Under the pieces are notes generated by a model, which saw only the letters and a list, made by a program, of their open reading frames with translations, was not told where the DNA came from and searched no databases. The translations under genes were made by a program, and so were the position numbers. 13,201 bases of DNA from CAZSTA01 sp964609495 [NCBI: uncultured bacterium] (GTDB taxonomy: Bacteria > CAZSTA01): assembly GCA_964609495.1 (NCBI GenBank), contig CAZSTA010000096.1, positions 1 to 13,201 of the forward strand, read 5' to 3'. The first letter of the stretch is position 1; every line of letters begins with the position of its first letter. Positions 1 through 6,663 of this stretch are shown piece after piece.

Positions 1-44
1 ATTCCTTATTTAAGTTGATTATAGATAAAACGGAGCAGTCACTA

Positions 45-110
45 TTTCGTATAACAAGTTATATCCGAACTTAGTTCGCATATCATTCCAATTAATCATT
101 ATATCCGAAT
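45..110. repeat. Cluster of alternately inverted TTCG-type motifs, possible recombinase attachment site
   Basis: Four related 9-bp motifs alternate in orientation: TTCGTATAA at 46-54, ATATCCGAA at 61-69, TTCGCATAT at 75-83 and ATATCCGAA at 101-109. The first two form an inverted pair around a 6-bp centre (CAAGTT), the geometry of a tyrosine-recombinase core site, including Xer/dif sites. The next two face each other across 17 bp. The cluster lies immediately beyond the 3' end of an integrase remnant, where an attachment site is often found. That it is an att or dif-like site is inference; no duplicate copy is visible in this window. Confidence 0.4.
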
Positions 111-137
111 CACTATGAAGTTATAATCTTATACTTA

Positions 138-524
138 TCACCCCTTCAACTGTAAAGTATCCAAAGGATTTTTTATCTTACTCAATTCTCTATTACTTAC
201 ATGTGTATATATCTCTGTTGTTTTAGAACTTTTGTGTCCCAATAATTCCTCTTGTTCCAACAGAAAGAACCAGGTGATGTCAATCGTTCTTGAGTCATTA
301 TCATCCTCAACAGCGTGATTTATATATATTATACCTCAATTCTTGGTGTATGTCAACGCTATTGAGAAAGACTACCCCTTATCAAAAAATGATAGAATTT
401 TTATTATAGCCCTGTCGGAAGAAGGAACACTCCAAGATTTGTCTTCAGGATGCCACTTATAATCACCAATAGTTTTAATCTTTGCAATATAACGTGGATC
501 ATAAGGAAATGAAACCTTTATTCT
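138..524 (-). pseudogene. Tyrosine recombinase (phage/Xer-type integrase) remnant, internally deleted
   Basis: Two recognisable pieces lie in one minus-strand frame. The upstream piece (about 524-375) reads RIKVSFPYDPRYIAKIK and later KWHPEDKSWSVP, resembling the N-terminal domain of some integrases, and ends at TAG (374-372). The downstream piece (254-138) contains LLGHKSSKTTEIYTHVSN and then ends with TGA at 140-138. That is the C-terminal catalytic signature, with the last His of the active site and the nucleophilic Tyr. Between the pieces is a second stop and about 110 nt with no recombinase signature. Both the first catalytic Arg box and the HxxR box are absent. The total of about 129 codons is under half of a usual integrase (about 280-300 residues). 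The gene therefore cannot make an active enzyme. A nearly intact reading frame apart from two stops suggests fairly recent decay. Identification of the C-terminal piece is firm; that of the N-terminal piece is moderate. Confidence 0.8.
328..356 (-). promoter_or_regulatory. Perfect sigma70-like promoter sequence inside the integrase remnant
   Basis: On the minus strand TTGACA (356-351) and TATAAT (333-328) are separated by exactly 17 bp. Transcription would start near 321 and run through the integrase C-terminal remnant toward position 1. No intact gene follows in the window, so the promoter may be a relic of whatever replaced the integrase centre, or may serve something beyond the left edge. 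Confidence 0.5.
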
Positions 525-529
525 TTTTT

Positions 530-628
530 TCGGCTAGACCTAAAGGAACGAAATGCTGAATCTGAGTTGGGGCATCAGCTCATGGGCTAGGTGATGTAAG
601 ACCACATGATATGGCTATCACTGCTTGA
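530..628 (+). pseudogene. TnpB (IS200/IS605 OrfB) C-terminal tail, degraded
   Basis: The frame from 566 reads VGASAHGLGDVRPHDMAITA and stops at TGA 626-628, just before the terminal hairpin of an IS200/IS605-type right end. Many TnpB proteins end in a variable tail in just this position. Upstream in the same frame the reading is KGTKC, stop, I, stop. Both stops are TGA and each could arise from a CGA arginine codon by one C-to-T change. Nothing of the catalytic RuvC or zinc-finger parts of TnpB is present. The call rests mainly on position and on general resemblance of the tail, so it is tentative. Confidence 0.4.
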
Positions 629-634
629 TCCCAG

Positions 635-667
635 AATCCCACGACTAAAGTCCTGGGAGTATGTCAA
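635..667 (+). mobile_element. Right-end remnant of an IS200/IS605-family element
   Basis: TCCCACGAC (637-645) and GTCCTGGGA (650-658) form a 9-bp stem with one C-C mismatch and a TAAA loop. GTATG and then TCAA (664-667) follow. A subterminal hairpin followed by a TCAA-type cleavage tetranucleotide is the known right-end layout of IS200/IS605 elements related to IS608. The stem mismatch and the loss of the whole element to the left indicate a decayed, immobile end. Confidence 0.6.
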
Positions 668-734
668 TTTAGATAACGTTATATCTTCCCTCCGCCAGCT
701 CTCCAATACTCTCCTTGCTTCTCCGATCGCTCTC

Positions 735-2009
735 CTACTTCGGAGATATCTTCTCTATTCCCCCTAAGCGATCTCGCAATACCTCGGGGATAATAACACT
801 TCCATCAGGCTGTTGATTGGACTCCAATATAGAGACTAAAAGCCTAGAGGTAGCTAGACCAGAGCCATTTAAGGTATGAACGAATCTAGTCCTCCCTCCA
901 TCCTTAGGCCTGTAGCGGATATTCCCCCTTCGAGCTTGGAAATCCTCACAGTTGCTACAGGAGGAGACCTCATAATAAGCCTTTTGAGCAGGAAGCCAAA
1001 CCTCCGCATCATAGGTCTTAGCCGCTTGCATTCCCATATCACCGGTAACCAGAAGAGTGATTCGATAGTATATACCTAACTTCTGAAGGATATCTTCCGC
1101 ATCCCTAACCAACTTCTCCAACTCATCATAAGATGTCTCGGGAGTAGTGTATTTATACATCTCTACCTTGTTAAATTGATGAACCCTAATGAGGCCCCTT
1201 TCTCCCGCCCCATACGTTCCAGCCTCTCGACGGAAACATGCGGTATAAGCGGTGTAGCGGATGGGAAGCTCCTCCTCACTCAAAATCTCTTCTCGATGAA
1301 GGCCGGTCAACGAGACTTCGGAGGTAGGAATTATATATAATTCATCATCGCGGCATTTGTAGAGTTGCTCCTCAAATTTCGGTAGATTTCCCGAGGTGAA
1401 CATAGTGTCCCTATTAACCAGATAGGGAGGTATGATTTGAATATACCCCTTACTCATATTAATCTCCAACATAAGGTTGAGCAGAGCCATCTCCAATTGG
1501 GCCCCCAAGCCCCGATACATCGGGAATTGAGCCCCGCTGAGCTTCGCCGCTCGCTTGAAATCAAGTATCCCTAACTTCGTTCCTAGTTCCACATGGTTCT
1601 TTATAGGAAAATCAAACTCCCTCTTCTCCCCCCATTCCCTGACCACGATCTTATCTTCCTTATTCTGACTCACTGGAACGCTATCGTGAGGGATGTTGGG
1701 GAGCATTGAGAGGAGATAATAGCTCCTCTCCTCCAATTCCCTGAGCTTAGCTTCCTTATCCTTTATGATCTGGGAAAGCTCCCTCATTTCTGCGATCTCA
1801 GAGGAGGCCTCCTTTCCCTCCCTCCTCAATTGAGCTATCCTCTCCGAGGCGCTATTACGCTTGTTCCTGAGCGCATCCGTCTCCGTCGCCGACTTTCTTC
1901 GCTCCTCATCAACGCTCAGCAGTTCATCCAAGCTAATGCTAGGATCTCTACTACGTAATTTCTTCTCTATCTCTTCGGGATTCTCTCGGATTAATCTTAG
2001 ATCTAACAT
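735..2009 (-). CDS. serS: Seryl-tRNA synthetase
   Basis: Charges tRNA-Ser (and tRNA-Sec where present) with serine in the cytoplasm, through a seryl-adenylate intermediate. The 424-residue protein has the usual bacterial type length and layout. An N-terminal helical arm (about residues 30-100, rich in Glu/Lys/Arg) grips the tRNA long variable arm, followed by a class II catalytic core. Visible core motifs are TSE at 229-231, motif 2 around CFRREAG (258-264) running to VEMYKY, SSCSNCEDFQARR at 349-361, and motif 3 NGSGLATSR at 381-389 with its Arg. The start is supported by AGGAAGGGG about 7 nt upstream. Only 23 nt separate it from the end of the upstream ABC-F gene and no promoter is seen in the gap, so it is probably co-transcribed from the promoter at 4114-4142. 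No T-box leader is present. The gene appears intact. Confidence 0.97.
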   Translation of the reverse strand: MLDLRLIRENPEEIEKKLRSRDPSISLDELLSVDEERRKSATETDALRNKRNSASERIAQLRREGKEASSEIAEMRELSQIIKDKEAKLRELEERSYYLLSMLPNIPHDSVPVSQNKEDKIVVREWGEKREFDFPIKNHVELGTKLGILDFKRAAKLSGAQFPMYRGLGAQLEMALLNLMLEINMSKGYIQIIPPYLVNRDTMFTSGNLPKFEEQLYKCRDDELYIIPTSEVSLTGLHREEILSEEELPIRYTAYTACFRREAGTYGAGERGLIRVHQFNKVEMYKYTTPETSYDELEKLVRDAEDILQKLGIYYRITLLVTGDMGMQAAKTYDAEVWLPAQKAYYEVSSCSNCEDFQARRGNIRYRPKDGGRTRFVHTLNGSGLATSRLLVSILESNQQPDGSVIIPEVLRDRLGGIEKISPK

Positions 2010-2032
2010 TTATATTTCCCCTTCCTCGTCGC

Positions 2033-3997
2033 TTATCGATTTGACTGAGAAGCAGTCATCTTATTTTCCCAGATACTATACCATCTCTCCAAATCCCTCT
2101 GAAGAGCATCGAACTCCTGAGTCAACTGACGCGAGCGATCTGGATCTTTGTATAACTCAGGATCATTAAGATCATCAGCCAAAGCCTCCATCGAACTTTC
2201 CAGAGCGGAGATTTTATTCTCAACCTCGGTCAAGGAGAAACGTTCTTTATCAAGGAGCTTATTCTCCCTAGTCGGCCTCTCCTTTTTCTTCCTATTAACT
2301 CTGCTCATCTCCTCGGCAAGTTGAGCCGCTTGTCTTCTCTCTTCTTCTTTTCTCTCTCTATAGTAGGTGTAATTACCAAGATACATCCTCACTCGCTTAT
2401 TATCGATCTCGTAGATGCGATCGACTATCTTATCTAGGAAGTATCTGTCATGCGATACAACCAGGATCGTTCCCTCAAAGCTGGTGAGAGCTTCCTCCAA
2501 AACCTCCCTCGATTCGACATCTAAGTGATTAGTAGGCTCATCCATCATCAGGAAGTTGACGTTGGATAGCATCAATTTGGCAAGCATTATTCTGACCCGC
2601 TCTCCGCCGCTCAGCTCTCTTATCTTCTTAAAGACCTTATCACCGGTGAAGAGGAAGCCTCCCAAAAATTTACGTGCCTGAAGAGGATTCATCTCCTTTG
2701 TCCCCCTGATCTCATCTATAACCGCCCTATCGAGATTCAAATTTTCGTGTTCCTGATCGTAATGTCCGATTATAACGTTAGCCCCTAGATAAGCATCCCC
2801 GGAGGTGGGTTCTTCTAAACCAGCTATTATATTTAATAAGGTGGATTTTCCAGTGCCATTAGCTCCAATGATCCCCACCCTTTCACCATAGCGAACCAAT
2901 ATATTAACCTTTTCGAAGAGGAGATTGGAATCGAATTTTTTACTTAAATTCACTACGCGCACCACGTCGTTGCCACTCCTCCTCTCGAAATCGAACCTGA
3001 GCTTTATTCGGCGACGTGGCTTTTTTGGCCTCTCAACTCTCTCTACCCTCTCTAAAGCCTTCATTCGGCTTTGAGCTTGCCTAATAGCCTTTACCCCGCG
3101 TTGCATATTAAGGCGAATAAATCCCTCCATCTTTTTAATCTCACGCCGTTGAAGTTCGTAATCCTTCTCCCTCTTGGCTAAACGTCCTCTTTTCTCCTGA
3201 ACGTAATAGCTGTAATTACCTTTATACTCCTCGATATGATGAGCTTCGAGCTCCAGGATACGGATTACTATCTTATCTAGAAAGTATCGGTCGTGAGAAA
3301 CTATCAAAACCGCTCCTTTATATTGCTGGAGAAATCCCTCTAACCACTCGACTGCTGAGATATCTAGATGATTAGTCGGCTCATCTAGAAGTAGGAGATC
3401 CGGCTCTTGCAGGAGAAGTTTAGCTAGATCAGCTCTGGTCTTCTCTCCTCCGCTGAAGGTCTCGATATTTCTTTTGTATTCATCGGGGGAGAATCCTAAT
3501 CCACTCAATACCGTCTCTATTCTATGCTCGTAGGTGTATCCTCCTTTGACATCATATTCCTCCACTAAGCGACCATATTCCGCCATAACTTCGCTTAGTT
3601 TTTCCTCATTCGAAGCGAAAAGAGCCATCCTTCTCTCCAGCTTGGAGAGATCCTTCTGCATAACCTTCAGGTGAGAAAATACCTTGCTCATCTCTTCAAA
3701 GAGGGTATTTCCAGAGGAGAAGCTAGGATCTTGAGTTAAATATCCGATAGTCATATCCTTTTTGAATTTGACTACTTCTCCTCTCTCAAATTCCTCCGAT
3801 CCCATAATTATTCGGAGGAGGGTGGTCTTGCCCGCTCCATTGGGACCTATAAGCCCTACTTTCTCTCCCCTCCTCAATATGAGAGAGATATCCTCCAGAA
3901 CTACTTCTGGGCCATAAGCTTTATGAATCTCATTTAACTCTAATAAGACCATCTTTATCGTCCGCTTCCGTGATATATAGTCAAAAAATACCTGCAT
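2033..3997 (-). CDS. ABC-F family ATPase (YdiF/Uup-like ribosome-associated factor)
   Basis: A soluble tandem-ABC protein with no membrane segments. ABC-F proteins bind the ribosomal E site and help resolve stalled or unfavourable translation states; a few give antibiotic protection. With the start at 3997, the first nucleotide-binding domain has Walker A GPNGAGKTT (51-59), signature SGGEK (182-186), Walker B LLLLDEP (201-207) and the switch His in SHD. A basic, charged linker (about 245-340) corresponds to the P-site tRNA interaction motif. The second domain has Walker A GANGTGKST (378-386), signature SGGER (463-467) and Walker B FLMMDEP. A charged coiled-coil C-terminal extension (about 550-654) is typical of the Uup/YdiF group. 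The start is ambiguous. ATG 3997 has a good AAGGG site 7 nt upstream, whereas homology favours the internal Met at 3952 (MVLLELNEIHKAYG), which has a weak site. First gene of a probable operon with serS. Confidence 0.93.
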   Translation of the reverse strand: MQVFFDYISRKRTIKMVLLELNEIHKAYGPEVVLEDISLILRRGEKVGLIGPNGAGKTTLLRIIMGSEEFERGEVVKFKKDMTIGYLTQDPSFSSGNTLFEEMSKVFSHLKVMQKDLSKLERRMALFASNEEKLSEVMAEYGRLVEEYDVKGGYTYEHRIETVLSGLGFSPDEYKRNIETFSGGEKTRADLAKLLLQEPDLLLLDEPTNHLDISAVEWLEGFLQQYKGAVLIVSHDRYFLDKIVIRILELEAHHIEEYKGNYSYYVQEKRGRLAKREKDYELQRREIKKMEGFIRLNMQRGVKAIRQAQSRMKALERVERVERPKKPRRRIKLRFDFERRSGNDVVRVVNLSKKFDSNLLFEKVNILVRYGERVGIIGANGTGKSTLLNIIAGLEEPTSGDAYLGANVIIGHYDQEHENLNLDRAVIDEIRGTKEMNPLQARKFLGGFLFTGDKVFKKIRELSGGERVRIMLAKLMLSNVNFLMMDEPTNHLDVESREVLEEALTSFEGTILVVSHDRYFLDKIVDRIYEIDNKRVRMYLGNYTYYRERKEEERRQAAQLAEEMSRVNRKKKERPTRENKLLDKERFSLTEVENKISALESSMEALADDLNDPELYKDPDRSRQLTQEFDALQRDLERWYSIWENKMTASQSNR

Positions 3998-4107
3998 TGA
4001 TCATCCCTTGCAGGCTCTCCCTAGAACTTATAGGGATAACTCTAAACTATACTAGAGATTGCAAATAGCTCTAAATTTATAGTTAGCTCTTCTCCTGCTC
4101 TCCAATT
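3998..4107 (-). promoter_or_regulatory. Structured leader of the ABC-F/serS transcript
   Basis: Between the predicted transcription start (about 4107) and the first ATG lie about 110 nt with two short inverted repeats. One is CTCTAGTATAGTTTAGAG and the other CCCTATAAGTTCTAGGG, read on the minus strand. The second sits just upstream of the ribosome-binding site. Leaders of some ABC-F genes control expression by attenuation, but here the hairpins have only 5-bp stems. A regulatory role is speculative. Confidence 0.3.
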
Positions 4108-4113
4108 TACACA

Positions 4114-4142
4114 ATTATAAACTAATCTTGGCTTTGTGTCAA
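4114..4142 (-). promoter_or_regulatory. Consensus sigma70 promoter for the ABC-F/serS operon
   Basis: On the minus strand TTGACA (4142-4137) and TATAAT (4119-4114) match both consensus hexamers exactly, with a 17-bp spacer. Transcription is expected from about 4107, leading into the ABC-F gene. Confidence 0.85.
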
Positions 4143-4195
4143 GATATTTTTCGGTTGTGGTGTGTATAAATTGGGGACCTCGGAAACCCTAGCAC

Positions 4196-4224
4196 TTGCA
4201 CATCAGAAGCGTTTGTAGTATAAT
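4196..4224 (+). promoter_or_regulatory. sigma70 promoter for the Mut7-C RNase gene
   Basis: TTGCAC (4196-4201) and TATAAT (4219-4224) are spaced by 17 bp. The predicted start near 4231 gives a leader of about 30 nt containing the AAGGA site used by the gene at 4260. It is divergent from the ABC-F/serS promoter about 50 bp away. Confidence 0.75.
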
Positions 4225-4259
4225 GTTATTATGATTAGATCGTTATTAAGGATACAGAT

Positions 4260-4736
4260 ATGAATAGAGCAGATTCCAAGCCTAAATTCTTTGCCGATTG
4301 TATGCTGGGTAAATTAGCTAAATGGATGAGGGTGATGGGATATGATACCCTATACTCCTCGGATTTAAATGATGCTGAATTAGTGCAGATAGCTCGAGCT
4401 GAAGGGAGAACAGTATTAACCAGAGATAGGCAGATGATCAAGCGTAAAAATGCCTCTTTTCTCTTTATCGAAAGCGAATACCTGGAGGAGCAATTGAAAC
4501 AGATCATCCAAGAATTAGAGTTAGAACTTGACGATGCTCCCTTCACCCGTTGTGCTATCTGTAACACCCCTTTGGTAGAGGTGAACAAGGAAGAAGTTGA
4601 AGATAGCGTGCCTCCCTATGTCTTTTCCACCCAGGAGAAGTTTGCTAAATGTCCTATCTGTAATCATTATTACTGGCGAGGAACACATTGGGAGAGGATG
4701 AGAGAGATGCTTGATAAGATTAAAGGAGAGTTATAG
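4260..4736 (+). CDS. Mut7-C RNase domain (DUF82) protein with zinc ribbon
   Basis: A 158-residue protein of the Mut7-C family, a PIN-like fold with a C-terminal zinc ribbon, predicted to be a metal-dependent RNase. No RNA substrate is known for the standalone bacterial members. The N-terminal half shows the family signature FFADCMLGKLAKWMRVMGYD (10-29), with likely acidic metal ligand Asp13. It is followed by SSDLNDAEL (Asp38/Glu40) and TVLTRDRQM with Asp56. The C-terminal half carries two CxxC pairs, Cys98/Cys101 and Cys131/Cys134, that should bind one zinc. Length is typical. The start ATG has AAGGA 7 nt upstream and its own promoter at 4196-4224. It appears monocistronic: no gene follows on this strand for about 550 nt, though I see no strong terminator. 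It is read divergently from ABC-F/serS, so the whole neighbourhood is translation or RNA related. Confidence 0.9.
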   Translation: MNRADSKPKFFADCMLGKLAKWMRVMGYDTLYSSDLNDAELVQIARAEGRTVLTRDRQMIKRKNASFLFIESEYLEEQLKQIIQELELELDDAPFTRCAICNTPLVEVNKEEVEDSVPPYVFSTQEKFAKCPICNHYYWRGTHWERMREMLDKIKGEL

Positions 4737-4843
4737 AACATGGGTTGAAGCCTCTTATCATCAGGCTAGGGGATGAAGAGTCATTATTTGATAAGTAAGC
4801 ATGTAAAAGTTTGTGCTAGCAGATTTTAAGTAGCTTTTCGCTA

Positions 4844-5000
4844 GGGAGTTCAAGATATAAATCCCCCCTCACCCTGGCCCTCTCCCACGAGGGGAGAGGG
4901 AACATCGAGATAGAGCTTAAGTCTATGCTTCGCCCTATTTCTCGTCCCCCCTCCCTCGATGGGAGGGGGATAGGGGGAGGGTGATTTAATGGGAGTTCAA
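4844..5000. mobile_element. MITE-like GC-rich hairpin element with 10-bp flanking direct repeat
   Basis: GGGAGTTCAA occurs at 4844-4853 and again at 4991-5000, bracketing 137 bp. The bracketed DNA has imperfect inverted ends: ATAAATCCCCCCTCACCCT on the left, and TTAAATCACCCTCCCCCT as the reverse complement of the right. Inside, CCCTCTCCC (4878-4886) pairs with GGGAGAGGG (4892-4900), and CCCCCTCCC (4947-4955) pairs with GGGAGGGGG (4961-4969). A central weaker hairpin has CGAGA/TCTCG arms. The direct repeat looks like a target-site duplication and the structure like a small non-autonomous element. The CCCTCACCC...CTCTCCC type of sequence is a common intergenic repeat in diverse bacteria. It contains no gene. 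Confidence 0.75.
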
Positions 5001-5044
5001 TTTCCCAGCACAAAGTTTACATCTTACATTTGATAAAAAAACGC

Positions 5045-5073
5045 TTGACAATTTCGCATACTTATCTTATACT
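5045..5073 (+). promoter_or_regulatory. sigma70 promoter for the ABC importer operon
   Basis: TTGACA (5045-5050) and TATACT (5068-5073) lie 17 bp apart, giving a predicted start near 5080. It sits about 45 bp after the right flank of the MITE-like element and is the best promoter upstream of the solute-binding protein gene. Confidence 0.75.
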
Positions 5074-5079
5074 ATATAT

Positions 5080-5289
5080 AACTGCATAGGTTGTTCCTTA
5101 TTGATCTTTGCTGATAAATCAGGAAAGAGAAAGTTGGCATAAGCTAACTTCTGCCACAAGGTTTGCCTCGTTCTGTGTCACACTTTAGTTGAGGGATGGA
5201 CATAAAAATGGAAAGGAGGGATTTTAAGAAGAAAAGACTTCTCGATAATTAAATTTTACTATTCTAAAAAAGAGGAGGTATTTTCACAG
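5080..5289 (+). promoter_or_regulatory. About 210-nt leader of the ABC importer mRNA
   Basis: The untranslated leader contains a perfect-length hairpin, AAGTTGGC-ATAA-GCTAACTT (5131-5150), with 8 pairs including one G-U and a 4-nt loop. It also holds a short CTGAT/ATCAG repeat around 5111-5122 and, just before the gene, the strong site GAGGAGGT. An 18-codon frame (ATG 5196, TAA 5250-5252) preceded by GAGGG could be a leader peptide, but nothing else supports it. No known riboswitch is recognised. Confidence 0.35.
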
Positions 5290-6603
5290 ATGTTGAGAAA
5301 AGTGCTTATATTATCACTGGTGGTCTTTTTAGTCTGCGCTCTAGCAACAACTGCTAGCGCTGCTAAGGCTAAACTAGTTTTCTGGACGATGTGGGCTGGA
5401 GATGCCCACCTAGAAGTTCAGAGAGGATGGGCGGAGGACTTTGCCAAGGAGAATCCAGATGCTGAAGTTACGGTAGAAGTTGTTCCTTGGGGTGAGTATT
5501 ATGAGAAGTATCTAGCCGCAATCGCAGGGAAAACTCCTCCAGATCTAGGAGTTCTGCCTCCTGAAACTGCTGTTCAATTTGGCGCGGCGGGTTGGATGGA
5601 GGCTGTAGAGGACGCTTTGGAGGAGTTCGGCATAGATAATATCTACGAGAGTTTGGTTGCTCTACACACCTATAAGGGACATACCTGGGCTGCCCCTCAT
5701 GTCAACTACTGCCAAGTCCTATTTGTTCGCGAGGATTTTTTAGAAGAGACGGGATGGACTGTGCCCTCTGAGGAAGCCCAGGCTTGGACTTGGGATGAGA
5801 TGAGACAGATCGCTGAGAAGATGACCGAGGATACCGATGGTGATGGGGAGATTGACAAATGGGGTATCGGAGGAGAGATAGTCACCCTAAACCGCTCCCA
5901 TGGCACCGAACACGCAGTCGCTATGGCGATGAAGAGACATGGAGTCACATATCGAGATTTAGAGGGGAATATAACCTTCGATACTCCTGAGACGGTAGAG
6001 GCCGTTCAGGGGATTACCGATCTATTTCTCAAGTATAAGGTTATGCCTCCTGGCTCCCCCGGATATGGACCCGAGTTTACTATGCTCTATGAGACCAACA
6101 AGATCGGTATATTTGGTGCTAGTTCCAGCAACTATTTCACCTTCCAGAACGAGAGCCCCGAGGCCTTTGAAAAGACGATTCTCCTGCCCTATCCTACTGG
6201 ACCTATGGGTGGCTCCAACTGGATCTCCCCGGATGGAATAGGGGTATTCAAAGGCACTAAGGATGTCAAGTGGGCTAAGGAGTTCGTCAAGTTCTACCTG
6301 CGAGATGATAACATCAGAAAATGGGCAAAGGCGACAGGTGGACTATGTGCGACCAAGAGCGGGAATGAAGATCCCCATTTCCAGGAAACCCTGTTTAAAG
6401 TGCAAAGTGATCAGATCGGTTGGGGTTGGGCTACGAGAACCAATGGTTTGATGGTAACTCCCTCTGATGGAGAGATCATTGGAATGTATGTCTATCAGGA
6501 TCTGATTCAAGATATCGTAAGCAAGGGGATGTCCGTTGAGGATGCGGTTAAGAAGGCTACTGAGACGATGAAAAAACTACCTTCCATTCGTCAGAAGTTG
6601 TAA
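5290..6603 (+). CDS. Sugar-type ABC transporter solute-binding protein (family 1, UgpB/MalE-like)
   Basis: The extracytoplasmic receptor that captures the solute and delivers it to the two permeases encoded next. The 437-residue protein begins with a Sec signal: MLRK, a hydrophobic stretch (about 5-20), then TTASA|A at about 22-26. The Cys at residue 16-17 is not in a convincing lipobox, so it may be periplasmic or membrane-retained by other means. The mature start KLVFWTMWAGDAHLEVQ and the segments GKTPPDLGVLPPE and WISPDGIGVFKGTKD are typical of family 1 sugar-binding proteins. A calcium-loop-like DTDGDGEID (181-189), with Asp/Glu at alternating positions, precedes KWGIGG and is seen in part of this family. 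Start choice is supported by GAGGAGGT about 10 nt upstream. It is the first gene of a three-gene operon. The sugar cannot be deduced: no hydrolase, kinase or regulator accompanies it. Confidence 0.92.
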   Translation: MLRKVLILSLVVFLVCALATTASAAKAKLVFWTMWAGDAHLEVQRGWAEDFAKENPDAEVTVEVVPWGEYYEKYLAAIAGKTPPDLGVLPPETAVQFGAAGWMEAVEDALEEFGIDNIYESLVALHTYKGHTWAAPHVNYCQVLFVREDFLEETGWTVPSEEAQAWTWDEMRQIAEKMTEDTDGDGEIDKWGIGGEIVTLNRSHGTEHAVAMAMKRHGVTYRDLEGNITFDTPETVEAVQGITDLFLKYKVMPPGSPGYGPEFTMLYETNKIGIFGASSSNYFTFQNESPEAFEKTILLPYPTGPMGGSNWISPDGIGVFKGTKDVKWAKEFVKFYLRDDNIRKWAKATGGLCATKSGNEDPHFQETLFKVQSDQIGWGWATRTNGLMVTPSDGEIIGMYVYQDLIQDIVSKGMSVEDAVKKATETMKKLPSIRQKL

Positions 6604-6616
6604 GATAATTCTCTAA

Positions 6617-6643
6617 GAGGGGGAGATTAGTTCTCTCCCCCTC
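6617..6643 (+). promoter_or_regulatory. Intercistronic hairpin between binding-protein and permease genes
   Basis: GAGGGGGAGA (6617-6626) and TCTCCCCCTC (6634-6643) form a perfect 10-bp stem with a 7-nt loop, 13 nt after the binding-protein stop. No T-run follows and the next ribosome-binding site GGAGGAG comes at once, so it is not a classical terminator. In importer operons such hairpins commonly protect the 3' end of the binding-protein mRNA, or partly terminate, so that more receptor than permease is made. Confidence 0.7.
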
Positions 6644-6663
6644 CTTATGAGGAGGAGAGTTAG

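Noticed and set aside
2010-2032. T-box or separate serS promoter
   Set aside because: The gap before serS is only 23 nt and there is no T-box sequence or promoter in it or in the operon leader.
4816-5013. Minus-strand 65-codon frame across the MITE-like element, reading PLPSWERARVRG
   Set aside because: This peptide type is a well-known false translation of the CCCTCACCC-type intergenic repeat. The frame is explained by the repeat and has no ribosome-binding site.
5196-5252. 18-codon frame in the importer leader
   Set aside because: GAGGG precedes it, but the peptide has no run of regulatory codons and no attenuator follows. Kept only as a remark in the leader entry.
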